This document shows, piece by piece, positions 41,509 through 53,529 of a stretch of 64,000 nucleotides of DNA (its first letter is position 1; the number at the start of each line of letters is the position of its first letter). The DNA comes from Tribonema minus. Lineage: Eukaryota > Sar > Xanthophyceae > Tribonematales > Tribonemataceae. The notes beneath the pieces are model-generated. The model saw only the letters and a program-made list of their open reading frames with translations. It was not told the origin of the DNA and searched no databases. The DNA is taken from assembly GCA_017506865.1 (NCBI GenBank), contig JAFCMP010000518.1:1-64000 (forward strand), given 5' to 3'. Both the position numbers and the translations under genes were made by a program.

Positions 41509-43488
41509 CTATCCAACCGAGGAGCTTACTTTCTGGGCCTGCCACTCATTATAACGAGAATCGCTCCGCGACTGTCTCAGCGCGGCGCAACTCCGTTCCA
41601 CCTTCGCAGCGTGCTCCTTGATCTCGCCTGCCAGCGTCGCGAAGGCTGAAGAGCCGCCGCTGCGGGCCTTCAGACGCTCCAGCTGTTCGGTTGCGTGCTT
41701 CGACTCCTGCCACAACTGCTTGAAGAGGGACTCCGCAATGTCGAGCCTCTCGAGCATGGCGAGCAAGTGTCTCTCAGCGAGTTCCGCCCTCCGAAACAGC
41801 GCGGCCTGGTCGGGAGCAACCGCGACGCCGAGAGCCACGTCCCTATCCCTCTCGAGCACTTCTACGGTGCCCTCCAGCTCCGACACTCTGGTCGTCAGCT
41901 CCTCCACTCTCTGCATGGACACAAACGGGCGCAGTTGGCATGTCAGCCCTACCATTGTGGTGATGCCCTCCTGTATGGTGCAGATGCGTTCCTGTGTGAT
42001 GCGCTTCTTGTCCAGCTTGGCGACCTCATTGGCAGTAGGGCCCTCCTACGAAGATGATACATGCATGACAAGCAGTGTCAATGGATTGGTGTGATAGGGC
42101 GCAGTTGATGCTGCAGGACTGTTGGAGCTTTACCTGGGCGGCCGCTGCCTGAGCCTTCATCTCTGCCGTCTGTGCGCGCTGCACTGCTGCCCGAGTATCC
42201 ACTTCTGCCGTCTGCGCGCGCTGCACCGCTGCCTCAGCATTCCTCTCCGCCGTCTGCGCGCGCTGCACTGCTGCCCGAGTATCCACTTCTGCCGTCTGTG
42301 CGCGCTGCACCGCTGCCCAAGTATCCACTTCTGCCGTCTGCGCGCGCTGCACCGCTGCCTCGGCATTCCTCTCCACCGTCTGCGCGCGCTGCCCCGCCGT
42401 CTGCGCGCGCTGCCCCGCTGCCTCGGCATTCCTCTTCGCCGTCTGCGCGCGCCGCACCGCTTCCTCGGCATTCCTCTCCGCCGTCTGCGCGCGCTGCACC
42501 GCTGCCTTGGCATTCCTCTCCGCTGTCTGCGCGCGTTGCACTGCTTCCCGAGTAACCACTTCTGCCGTCTGCGCGAGCTGCCTTGCTGCCTCTGCATTCA
42601 TCTCCGCTGTCTGCGTGCGCTGGAGCCGCTGCGCTGTCTCAACATCCTTCCTCGACACCTGTAGGCGCTGCATCGCCACCTCAGTGGTCTTCTCCACCGC
42701 CTGCCTTGCCTCAATTGTATCGCTGAGATCGCGCTGCAGACGTTCGAGCTGCTGCATGCCCTGCTGTACCATCACTTCCATCCGTGCCACTTGAAAAGCC
42801 GCACTTTGAATGTCTCGTGTCTGTTGTAAGACCACGCCTTGCAACCGCTGCTGCTCCGCCACTGCCGCCTGTGCGATCTGCCGTACATTCTCGCACGTTT
42901 GCCGCTCAAGGCACCACTCGTTTTGCGCAAGTAAAGCCATCTCCGCATGTGTCGGCGCCGCTGGAGCTGCACACAGTGGTCGCTGCACATTGTGCATGTC
43001 ACTGCATGGGCCGTGTGGGTGGTGCTCTGCGCGATGCCGAGGTTGGTAGCGCTCACCGCCCTGCCCGATGCATTCCCGGGTGCGCCTTGCCACTCGTGCT
43101 GACTGAGCAGCTCCAATTGTGACGCCAGGATCCTAATGAAGGCAAGTTTGACATCAGAAAGCACTTGAGACAGAGCATTTGTGTCCGCACAGGCAAGAAA
43201 CGACTATGGGAACTGCAGCTGATAGCACTTGCCTGCACAGATTAGTTACATCGGTGCAACCGTATTGACGGACAAACGCACCTGCACCCCTTGCTGCTGT
43301 AGCAGCATTCCTCGAGGCGTCGATGGACGCTCTGACTCGTGAGGAGCGGCCTGGTGCCCCCGCTCCAGTCCGTCAGGAGGAGGAGGCATCTGTGAAAGCG
43401 CTGAACCGTGTTCAGCACCACGCCCACTAACACCTTCACAATTCCAATGCGTTTCGGCCGCTGACGCTAGCACCGCCAAATTTGACAT
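41509..43488 (-). CDS. Three-exon heptad-repeat coiled-coil protein, 580 residues
   Basis: Exons are 43488-43282, 43132-42134 and 42045-41509; both introns (149 and 88 bases, GT-AG) are phase 0 and the frames join cleanly. The start MSNLAVLASAAETHW is the first suitable Met. The N-terminus is proline-rich; from about residue 130 the protein is almost all coiled coil. In exon 2 ten RAQTA units of 14 residues (RAQTAERNAEAAVQ type) repeat, each two heptads long, except one exactly 7 residues long. Exon 3 is a normal, non-repetitive coiled coil. Such proteins are filaments or spacers. A GTAAGC near 41522 may mark a further intron, so the C-terminus is uncertain. Confidence 0.72.
42160..42600. repeat. 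42-bp coding minisatellite
   Basis: About ten units of 42 bases (plus-strand landmark TCTGCGCGCGCTGCACCGCT) encode the RAQTA repeats of the coiled-coil gene. One unit near 42385-42410 is 21 bases, exactly one heptad. All unit changes keep the frame. Confidence 0.85.
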
Positions 43489-46400
43489 GGCTGCTGCGGT
43501 GTGAGGCCACCGGCGCACCCCGGCTTTGTGCTTCTGGTTGTGAGAGTTCTGAACTTTCACCGTCCGCAACAGACAGCTTCAACTGTTTATGCTTGATGTT
43601 GCAGCTGCAGTTGCAAATTTCATCGGACTATGAATAGCCACCACCAAACACACACGCAGCAGCACTTGCATGAAAAATGCACGTGACCGGCCTTACGCGG
43701 CGAATCTTTGATACTGCTGCCGTTGGCGATGATGAGGCTCTGAAAGAAGCGGAGAAAAGCGGAGAAACCCAATCTTGCTCCGGCGTTTGTTGTGCAGTCC
43801 TGCCACCACTGCCAATGTCATATTTACACTACAGTCATTAATGAGTTGCCTCCTGTTCATGGCCTGGGGAATACTTCATTCTCCATTATACAGATATATC
43901 AATATGAGTTGGCCATTCACATATATGAGTGATGAAGAGGCCAGGGGGCATTATGGTGCCATGTGGGCCATGTACAATTATGCTGGACCAGTGAGAAACT
44001 GACCAACCATGAATGTAGCTCATCAAAGAGCTCTTTAAGGAGTTGGGAACAGGGTTCCCTAGGTGATTTAACACCTACATAAGTATGAGTGGAGCACTCA
44101 ACATTTGACTCATTTTGCTGCATGTTTCGAACTGTCAGTGACAGCAACTTGAAGCTGAAGCACCATAACGTTAACTTGAGGGCGCGCATGGTTGACTGTG
44201 AAGTAGGATAATGCTGAGCAGCATAGTGAGCAACGCTCATGCAGTGTAGGAGTTGATGCAATCAGTCAATGCAATGCACCCTTTCATGACAAAGAATGCA
44301 GCTGCACACAAGGTATTCTGCATGCAAGTTTGCGCAGACCACTTATGAGTACGCTGTTGCAGGTATTTGCAGCAAGAACCACATGACATCGACATGTCAA
44401 TTTGACATTGGTGCATGGTACATCAATGCTCTGCTGCACCCAGCACTGGCAAATAAGAAGAAAGCCAATCAATGCTTACTGGCTAAGCATCCTAGAGCCA
44501 CACAAAAAGAGGGAACACCTGCAACTGCCGCATCGACACCTGCAGGTGTTGCGAAGAAAAGCTTTAGAAAGAGCGTCTGCGGCAGCGCATGTAGGATGTT
44601 GCTGTGTTCGTCGGGGGGCATAGGCGCCAAGTTGGTGTGGCCAAAGGCGTGCATTGAAAGGCATGGACCGATGGCAAGGCGATTACGAATCTGGCACAGC
44701 AACAGAGGCCGCCGACAAGTGAAAGTTTGCACAACATCATCAAGAGGCTGGTCTAGCTCTCTGCGGTCGAGACTGCCTATCACGCTGCGCCAGGTGCGCC
44801 CTGCTTTTGAGAATGGCTGCTGCGTATCTGTTATCAAGCTCGCTGTTCCTCTGCTTGTGTCTGCATGCAGAGAGCTTGTCGATCCCCTGATGGTACAGTG
44901 TCCTGGTTCACTGCTTAGCTGGCAGGTGCTCTCTACCTGAGGTCCGACTGTGCATTTGCAATGCCAACAAACGCCATAGTTACAACGCTCTGCTAAATAT
45001 ACAACAGGCAAGCGGTAGCAATGCCCTGTTGGGTGTCGCATGCATGTATGCGCACACAGGTGCTCAGCGTTTGCAGTCATCCGTATTTGATAGGCCGCGT
45101 ACCTGAATGCAGTGCTGGACGGCGCAACGTTGTGGAGACCGACATGCACTCTGTACTATGTGTCTCACATTGTACAAAAGTCCAAATTTATGAAGGCCTT
45201 GGTTTTGAGATACTGATATCTGTTGAATCATAGAGCCTGTTTGGTGGCAGACAGCTAACAACCTTCTGTCCGTCATGGCTGCATCCAGCCTGAGAGCGCT
45301 CATCACAGGCAAGTCGTAGTTAAGACTGTGGCTGTCAAGAGTTAGGGCCGCGTTTAGCTAGGGATGGGGCCTTGTAGTGAGTTCAGGTCAGGGCTTAGCA
45401 CTGTCGTGCTGCACTTCGCTAAGGTGACGTATGCTCTGCGTTTTTGAATGTTGCTTAAACCCAACCCGCGGTCGTGATGTCTGATTGCTCAGGATCGAGG
45501 AGCAGCCAACACCGTAGAGTCATTTGACAGCTGGCACTGCTGCCGTCCCACACGACGCCTGTGACCACATTGGCAGCGGTGCATCGCCGCCATCGCTGCT
45601 GTGCGCCCTGCCGCTGCCCGGAGCAGGCGAGCATTGACATGAGGTTTGCTCTAGCCCTGAACTTGCCCTCACAAGAATGCTCTCCAAGCAATGCAATTTT
45701 TTAGTGCACCACCACTACTGCTGTGCCACCCGTTGCTGATTCTGCTGCCTGAAGCACAGATCAGCCTGATGTGACGTATGCATGTACACACACTATGGAG
45801 AGGGTGCTGAGTCACCTGTGCTGAAGGCTGCTGCATTTTGTGTAAGCACATTTTGGTGCCGCACATCATGAATGTGTGCCATCCATTACGTTAGTGCATT
45901 TCGCAAGCATCATTCAAGCGCGTCGTCCAGTGTGCAGGTCGTCCACTGCAAGCTGGTCCCTGCTCTGATGGTGATGTCCCTGCTCTGATGGGGGCAGCCT
46001 GTTGTTGTGCCGTTGATCCTTGCATGACACATGATCTCAACCGCACCCTTCACGTGTGCTCAAGACGTACTTTGACGTTAGTGGTAAGTTGAGACTCTCG
46101 GAGCTGCTTCACCTTTGCAAGGAGCGCGCTGCGCAACAGCGATCTCGAGCTGCTTGGAATGAGTGATTGACTAAGCACCTGAGCGCTGCGTCATCTTGGC
46201 AGGCGACGCGAGGCGCAGGCACAGGCTCAACTGCAGTGGTGACGCCTGTCAGGAAGGGAGCGCTGATGCATCACTATGGCTGTGCATGGGAACCGTCGAC
46301 AGCTTCTTTGGGCGGCCGTGTTAGCATTCGCATGCAGCATGGAGCCACCGAGCAGGTATGAATGTAGCACACAACCTCAACTTGACTCCATAATCACATG

Positions 46401-47250
46401 TGAAATTCACAGGGCCTCTAATGGCGCAAACTGTGCGTTGCATTGGTGACAGCTACTAGTACTGGCAGCTGCCAGTATACTTGAGTTCTTAGTTACTGGT
46501 TCGCAGCCAGTGTCAACATGTACTCTGAAGCATGCATATATGCGCCAATGTGTGTCAATTGCATGATCTTTCAGTGCTTCTTGACCAGAGATGCGTCAAT
46601 GAAGCTGACATGCAAGGATGACAACAGCTCATGACACCAGCATGGCCTGAGAGCTGGAGTTGCCGTAGCTTTGACCCGGTCAGTAGGCGCAGTTGGGGTG
46701 GGTGAAGATTAGTCACCCACCCGCTCTGACGAGGTACATGCATATCACGTGTGTGCCCTCAGTGTCTAGAAAGGTAACTGTCAACCATTGCAATTGTCAA
46801 TCGTCACACAGGTTGAAACAACAGGTCAGAAACTCGACAGGATCTTCATTGTCTTTGATAAGCACAGAGGGGGGAGGGTATGAGCTGGCATCTGGTGCAG
46901 GCACTTCAGTCAAAAGTAGGCATGCGGCTGCCGACATGCAGAAACATCGAGTTTACTTAAGGAGTGCTGAGAACTAATGCATTATTATGAGGTCCTAGTC
47001 AATTAAACCCAATGACAATCGCAGGTACTGCAAAGTACTACTATAAACGTATGCCATGCTGCAATTCAACGCTCCAGTGATGATTATGGCGCTTCAGAAG
47101 GTGATAACTTGATAGCATGGTCATTTACGGCTGGCTAAGTCGTCCGCTCTGCAGAGTGTGATGTCAGATGTGTTGCGTGCCCGCTTGCACACAGCAGCAC
47201 ACCAACGGTGCGCTAAGAATACAGGCGCAGATTTGTGCTTCCAAACTCTG
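43489..47250. other. Gene-poor stretch, no gene supported
   Basis: Long frames on both strands (for example 44296-44940 plus and 45149-44469 minus) overlap each other and show no domain, so neither is accepted. One isolated copy of the palindrome TGTCAATTTGACA lies at 44395-44407. No tRNA or array was seen. Confidence 0.45.
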
Positions 47251-47270
47251 ACCCTTATCCTAACCCTTAA
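47251..47270 (-). repeat. Interstitial telomere-like repeat, C-rich strand
   Basis: ACCCTTATCCTAACCCTTAA is a degenerate (CCCTAA)n run. It faces the G-rich run at 47619-47646, so the two together mimic outward-pointing chromosome ends about 350 bases apart. Confidence 0.55.
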
Positions 47271-47618
47271 TAGCGAGACCTCTATGCCGTATCTTCACTG
47301 CTCGGCATCTGGTGTCCACATGTGACATGATTGCAACAGAAGCCATCATAGCACAGACGTCGTATCTCTTCAAGCTGATGTGCTTTGTCATATGCGTTTT
47401 CAATTTCAAGTGCACTGCGCGTCACCTCCCTCCACTGAGCCGCGAAGTGTTTCACAATCACAAGGGAGGCAACCGCGAGCATATTTGCTGCCATTCGTAA
47501 TACTTCGAAGTATCAACTATGCATTGGTGGCCACCGGTGAAGCACAAGGTGCTTCGCATCATCTTGATCGAAAGGTACACACCCTGTGTGAACAGCTTCA
47601 GTTGCGCAGTAGACGGTC

Positions 47619-47646
47619 TAGGGTTAGGGTTTAGGGTTAGGGTTAG
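47619..47646 (+). repeat. Interstitial telomere-like repeat, G-rich strand
   Basis: TAGGGTTAGGGTTTAGGG and further TTAGGG units mix the 6- and 7-base telomere repeats; a GGGGTTAGGG echo follows at about 47655. Such tracts mark old chromosome ends, break repair by telomerase or subtelomeric DNA. Confidence 0.7.
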
Positions 47647-48170
47647 ATAACCGTGGGGTTAGGGCTATGTGACGGCTGAGGATGGATTTGCTTTATACAT
47701 GCCTCAAACTGGCAGGCACTCAGTGTGGGGTAAAGTTTCAGAGGGTCCAGGCAGGGAGCAGGCAGCTTAGGGCTGCATGCAGGCGATGCTGTGAGTCATA
47801 GTTACGGTAAGGGCCCAGATCAGGAGGTTGAGCAAAGCACTCGCCTCGTAGGGTGGCGTGATACTCAGCTTGTGGTCCTGCGCCACATCAACATGCTTGC
47901 TGCTCGAGGCAGTTGAGCTTTCATTTGGTCTAGGGTGGAGGTAACGTGCAGGTCCAGTGCCGCAGAGTGAGTCCAAACCCGGACTACATTGATACGGTGT
48001 TTGAATTTGGACGACCAGGTCTGCGCAGCCTAGACTGAGTCTACGCTCTGATTGTACAACCCCTATTGCCGTGTATAGCTCTGCAGGCAGGGTTGGTTTT
48101 GGACCCCTATTTGAAAGTCTTGAACTGAAAGAGTTAATACCTGGGTTGAGCTCATTGACCAGCACTCTGC
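47647..48170. other. Intergenic, no gene supported
   Basis: One minus-strand frame (48192-47767) has no recognisable domain. Confidence 0.4.
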
Positions 48171-48554
48171 ATGCCGCTATATGCATTACCAAAGTACCGA
48201 GGTGAAGATCAGCAGGCAGTCAAACAGTCTCACTATTCTGATCATTATGATCAGAGTTGCTACAAACTCGCCACACTGGCAGTTGGGTCATTTGGCAGCA
48301 TGGGGGATCAGGGACGGAAGCTGTTAGACGCAATGGCGGAGGAGTATACGGCGCGGGAGGCGGTGCCAGGGACAGCACGCCCACTTGCACTCAAAGGCAT
48401 AGCATTGTCGCGCATACGTGCCTCACTGTCAGCAACCTTGCAGATGGCACTTTCGGCACGGGTCATGGCGTACATGTCTTCAACACGGACAGGGGGGAAT
48501 GTAACGAGGGGGGAGGTAGAAGATGACGTGGACCGGCCGGGAGATGGCTGGTAG
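48171..48554 (+). pseudogene. LINE-type retroelement remnant, second copy
   Basis: From about residue 40 the frame reads LAVGSFGSMGDQGRKLLDAMAEEY, followed by a helical segment ending ALSARVMAYMSSTR. This parallels the FVPFVQESYGRLG...LARELAERVMAY order of the remnant at 30139-30612. The upstream reverse transcriptase is missing. Identity between the two is low, so they are separate old insertions, not a recent duplication. Confidence 0.4.
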
Positions 48555-50520
48555 CTACTTGTAGACATTTCAGGTAGCAGTTGAGTTTGTGTGTGTGAGA
48601 GAGACAGGCATTTTCGCGCCCCATGCGAGAATAATCAAGTAAGGTGATGTTTGTAAGCATGCATATGCGTTTTGGCCAGGCCTTGCTCGCCCCCTCGCCA
48701 CACAGCTTTACTAGAACTTGGTTAGCGTTAACAGGCTTTAGGTACAAACCTGCCCCAAGGATACCCCAGGAGCGTATAGCTCAAACCCAACTCGTTCCCC
48801 TCAACGCTCTGATGATTGGGTGTGTGGACCCATCATCATTGTAATGAAACACACGTGTTGACCTTTACTCTGACCCCACGCGTTATGAATCTGCTCTACT
48901 TCAACTTGAAACTGCAAATGTGCCTACATTAATCAATCACCGCGCATTGCGTGAACGTCCCATACGCACTGCCCACATCACTCCATTTAAAGCCTCAACA
49001 AGCTTGGCGAAGCACTCTTGTTTGTGCAGAGCAATGGGCTCTGTGCATAATTTGTTGTTTTGCAGCTTGTGCGTGTTTCGCTTTGTCCGTGACGTTTTGT
49101 AATATCTCTAGAACAGCGCACTGAGGGTCCGCGACGCAACTGCAACAGTCATGGATGGTCACATCATGATGCCTGCGCAAACGTGTGCTCTTGCATATGT
49201 GCTCCGACAGCTCAATTGCAGGTTCTTGCCATCTGAAGAGAAAAATGCAAATGACTTGGCATTTAACGTCAGCCGCAGTGCTCACAGTTGAAGCTGAGGT
49301 ACCATCAAGTTAATATTGCCGTGCATCTTGTGGCTTGAGGATGGTACCGTTGCCACCTGTAGTTCGCATCCCGCCACCACATTTTCAAGAATGCATTGTC
49401 TCCACCTATTGTGTGCACGCTTCGAGCTATTTAGTCGTGATGACTGATCAGTGTTTGTGCAGACGCGATGCTCGCTGACAGGGTACCTGCAGCATGCGCT
49501 CTACAAGTGATCGAAAGCAGCGCATACGGTGTACAGGCAGTGCTGTAGCAGGAGATGAATTAGATCTCGGGCACAGCACACACAACGTGAGGGGCAGGAT
49601 GGAGCGGGACACTAATTCCTGTGCTGGTCGAGCAGCCAATTGGCGACTGCTTCAGGAACGACATGTTGATATCTGATGTGAGTGAGTCGACATGTTGATA
49701 TCTGATGTGAGTGAGTACACTGGGGTGGGGGGGTGGGGGGACAAGGACTCTTGGGGTGTGCTGATAGTACATCAAGAGGTGTCATACAATTGATGTGCAT
49801 AACTGTCATGTACGCATACGCAGGACATATCTGTAGATGCACCAGATGTAGACGCACGCGCAGCGCAAGCAGCATAGATTAAGTGTGCGAGCAGTCAAAA
49901 CAGCCGCGCGGGCATCACAGCAATGCACCCAAATATATGTTCATGGCATTCATGGCGTACGTGTGTCTTTGCATGCTTGCGCGCATCCTCATATGCTTGT
50001 CATTGCCCATGTGCGTACGCTGTGCGCTACGCGGCCTTTCACGCAATACATGGTCTCCACTGCCTTGCCTGTGTACACACCTAGGCCCTGTGCGGCGTGC
50101 CACAAAGGGTATGCTGTAGGCCTTGCATGCTCATATACCTTGCTCAGGGTGCTTTCAGCCAACCCTGCACAGCGTTTACACCTTCCGGAGGCTCCCCCGT
50201 TCTGGGCCCTGCCACCTCAGACCTTACAATCCCTGAAGTATGGTATGCGAGTGTACATCATGCTAGGCCCCCCCCGAACTCTTTGAAACCCCCCTAAAAA
50301 CCCCCGCTTGTTGCCCGCCTGTGCTGTCATCTCGTTATGTGCTGCACTTCGTCCTAGAAATGCAGCTCCCTGCTCGACTGTGTCGGCGCTCCGCTGCATC
50401 GCTGCTGATGTTTTGACACACCATGTGTCCGCTGCCGCCACCCTCTCACCTTGTGCTGTTGCGTCACTTGCACCTGTGCATGGCGCAGCACATTTTCGTC
50501 AATAAATGCTGGTTGATGAG
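48555..50520. other. Gene-poor stretch with a 29-bp direct duplication
   Basis: No gene is supported. A 29-base unit (GACATGTTGATATCTGATGT...) is repeated directly at 49660-49688 and 49689-49717, followed by a G-rich run (49722-49740). Confidence 0.45.
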
Positions 50521-51922
50521 TTGAAGTTATAGCTGGCGTCGAGGCACCTATAGTTGAAGTTGTACAGTCGCATGTCTTTCAAAAAAAAAGAAAAGTATTT
50601 GTCAGAGCAGACTCAAAATGGGGCAGGGAAGACGCTCGCTGAATTTTCGTAACTTGCAATCAAAATTTGTGGGAAATCAAATCAGTATGTACACTACATA
50701 GTAGGTCGAGATCAGCCTCAGCCAGGTTCCAGCTTCCCCTACATCAGTATTTGCCAAATCACATTGTTGAGCGTTGCTTAACACTATTGAACTGTGCATT
50801 TCGATAGTTGAAGTTCGGAAGGTGCGTCTAGCCAAAGTACATGTTGTACAGCACCAAATCAGTAGGTTTAGGACAGCCTGAGGGAGGTTCAAGCTGTCTC
50901 TACATGGAGTGCACACTGTGTTAGGCCTCACTGAATAACATCAGCCTGACTGTACACTGTTGAAGGGTTTCTGATGACTTCCGGTTATAGTCAGGGCCTT
51001 GGCGCCCATACTTGTGTCTGTGAGAAAGGTATTATTTTGAGCTGACCCAAACCGAGGCAGGTACGACGCTCGCTAGATTTTCGTAACTTGCAACTGATTT
51101 TTGTAAGTCAAATCAGTAGGTCGAGATCAGCCTCAGCGAGGTTCCAGCTTCCCTTACATGAGTACTCGCCAATTCACATTGTTTAGCAGTACAATATATG
51201 AAACAAGTTGAACTCTTGTTATACTTGAAGTTTCTGACTCTCTGTCAAACATGGGTGGCAGTCCAACACAGTACTAGTACAACTGCACGTGTCTATCCTG
51301 CACATGTTCAGGCCAGGAGCCTCCTTGAGCAGTCTGCAGGTGCAAGTAAGTAGTAGTGCCAGACAGTTCTCGCTTTATTAGAATTGCCAAAACTGTACGT
51401 TCATGGAGTACAATACCATCTGTGTAATCTGCAACTCCTTGGTCGACACCAGTACACTAACGTACCTCTACATGGTGACCTGACCGCATACTGCAATGCA
51501 CAGACAACTTTATATGGTTTAACATATTACTGTACACGATGGAGATTTGTGTTTCGATAGTTCAAGTTCCGGAATTTGTGTCGGCCCATAGTACATGTTG
51601 TGAGAATGCTACATCAAATCTGTAGGTTCAAAGCGGCCTGAGATTGATCCAACATAGAGCTCCCCATGTGCTGCCTTCCTTTATAAAACAGCCTGACTGT
51701 ATACGTTTGAAGTTGTGCTTGCTCCTGAAGTTCATTCAGGTGTGTTTGGCCAGAACTACATGGAGAATCAGCCCCGGAGATTTGTGGATAAATATTGATT
51801 CGCGCAACTAAACCAGTTCAATAAATAACCTCGAACTTCAGCATGCTCATTGCCAGTGATCACAGTCACAACGAAATCTGCAAGAGTTTCTGAGCATAAA
51901 GCAGTCAGGCAAGCGGCTAGCA

Positions 51923-52800
51923 TGTCCAAGAACTCAGGAATAACATCTGTAATCAACGACTCACCTTCAGGCCAAGTGGGGGCTCAGGTCGATAGCCGCC
52001 ACTGCTGACGCCACCTGAAGATGAGTAGCCGCTTCAGCCTCAGCTCTGTCAATGAGCTGGCGTCTTGGGTTCCAAGTGGCACAACCTACGCCAAAATGAT
52101 CAAGACGAGCGTCGCAACAGCATGGTCAACGAGGTACTACGAGTATACGTCTCCGATATCATAAGAGAGGCGGTGGCTGCGGATACGTCACCAACAACGG
52201 CACAGTGCAGCGACATGTTCACAAATCTAGGTGAGGAGGCAAAGGATATGTGGTGCATGCGGGTGGCTTCCCTTCATGCAGCTGTGGCATATGCTTGTTG
52301 GACAGTGCTTGTACACCACCATGTGGCAGAAAGGTCGAAAATGCGCAACAGATTGCAAGGAACGCATACACAGCCATTAAGAGGAGAGAATTTTTTGGAG
52401 CAATCCCCGGATACTAAAAGGCACCACAGGACATTAATGCAATGATCAAGTTGAAGATTGCACAATCATTTGACTGAACAGCAACAGTTCGCTTCAGGAC
52501 GCTGTGCGGACGGTGATGCACCCGTCAAACTTCAAATCGAAGATGATGGTCAATACTGAGCGTGACAGTTGATGTTAAACTTCAACTTGAAGTTATACTT
52601 CAATCACAGTAGCGTCTTGAGTCAAGTTTGTCCAATTTGAAGTTTGAAGATTGCACCATCATCCGCAAAGCGTCCTGAAGCGAACTGTTGCTGTTCAGTC
52701 AAATGATTGTGCAATCTTCAACTTGATCATTGCATTAATGTCCTGTGGTGCCTTTTAGTATCCGGGGATTGCTCCAAACAATTCTCTCCTTAAGGCAGCT
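51923..52800 (+). pseudogene. Degenerate, truncated copy of the tyrosine-recombinase element ORF, split by a MITE
   Basis: The 5' flank (from about 51720) and the start (ATGTCCAAGA at 51923) match the copy at 61454. Encoded stretches such as SDIIREAVAADTSPTTAQ and WCMRVASLHAAVAYA align with SYWCDIIREAVTAETSPPTA and WCTRIASMHAAVAYA there. The first ~50 codons are frameshifted. The MITE at 52382-52790 interrupts the gene within AYTAIKAAM; after it only ~10 bases match before satellite begins, so everything downstream, including the recombinase domain, is lost. Confidence 0.8.
52382..52790. mobile_element. Foldback MITE, copy 2 (409 bp)
   Basis: It has the same length and nearly the same sequence as the copy at 32489, with ends AGGAGAGAATT/AATTCTCTCCT. 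Flanking TAAG (or TTAAG) is duplicated, and removing the element restores the codons found in the paralogous gene at about 61940, which independently confirms the boundaries. Confidence 0.92.
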
Positions 52801-53529
52801 ATGAGAGAGGTTCAACCTTCCCTCACATGAGCACTTACCACGCTCAGCCTCACTGTCTAAAGTAGCCTACCTGTAAAAGGTGCAAGAATTTTGGGTTTGA
52901 AGTCATGTGCCTGCTCAATTCAGTTGGACTAACGCAGCCTGAGAGAGATTCAAACTTCCCCTACTACTACTTCAGTACTCACCATGTTCAGCCTAACAAT
53001 GTAAGGTAACCTACCAGTGTAAGGTGCAAGCACTTTCACACATTCTGTTCAGCCTTACTGTATGAAATTGAACTAATATATGTACTGGAAGTTCCTGAGT
53101 CTGTGTCTGACAAACAAAAGTAGTTTTTTTTTTTAGGCTGACCCTAAATGGGGCAGGTACGGGGCTCGCTAGACTTTCGTAACTTGCAAATAATTATTTC
53201 AGAGAATTAAACAATAGGCCAAGATCACACCGAGAGAGGTTCAAGCTTCCCCTTCATGAGCACTCACCATGCTCAGCCTTACCGTGTAAAGTAGCTTACT
53301 TGTGTAAGGTGCATATGTCGTGGTTTGAGGCCATGTGCTCACTCAAATTAGTAGGACTCATGCAGCCTGAAAAAGGTTCAAGCTTCCCCTACAGAGTACT
53401 CACCATCTTTCAGCCTCACTGTGTGCAAGTATCCTACCTGTGTAAGGAGCAAACTTTCGCGCATCCCATTCAGTTTTTAATAAAAATTCATCCCCTTGAT
53501 TGCGAATCAAGATACAAAGCTAGTACATA

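Noticed and set aside
42122..42664. Plus-strand frame rich in Leu, Arg and Cys opposite the heptad repeats
   Set aside because: It is the mirror of the 42-bp minisatellite; the minus strand has introns and a proper coiled coil.
44296..45149. Overlapping 214- and 226-residue frames on opposite strands
   Set aside because: Neither shows a domain, a composition typical of real proteins, or intron signals; they cannot both be real and nothing favours one.
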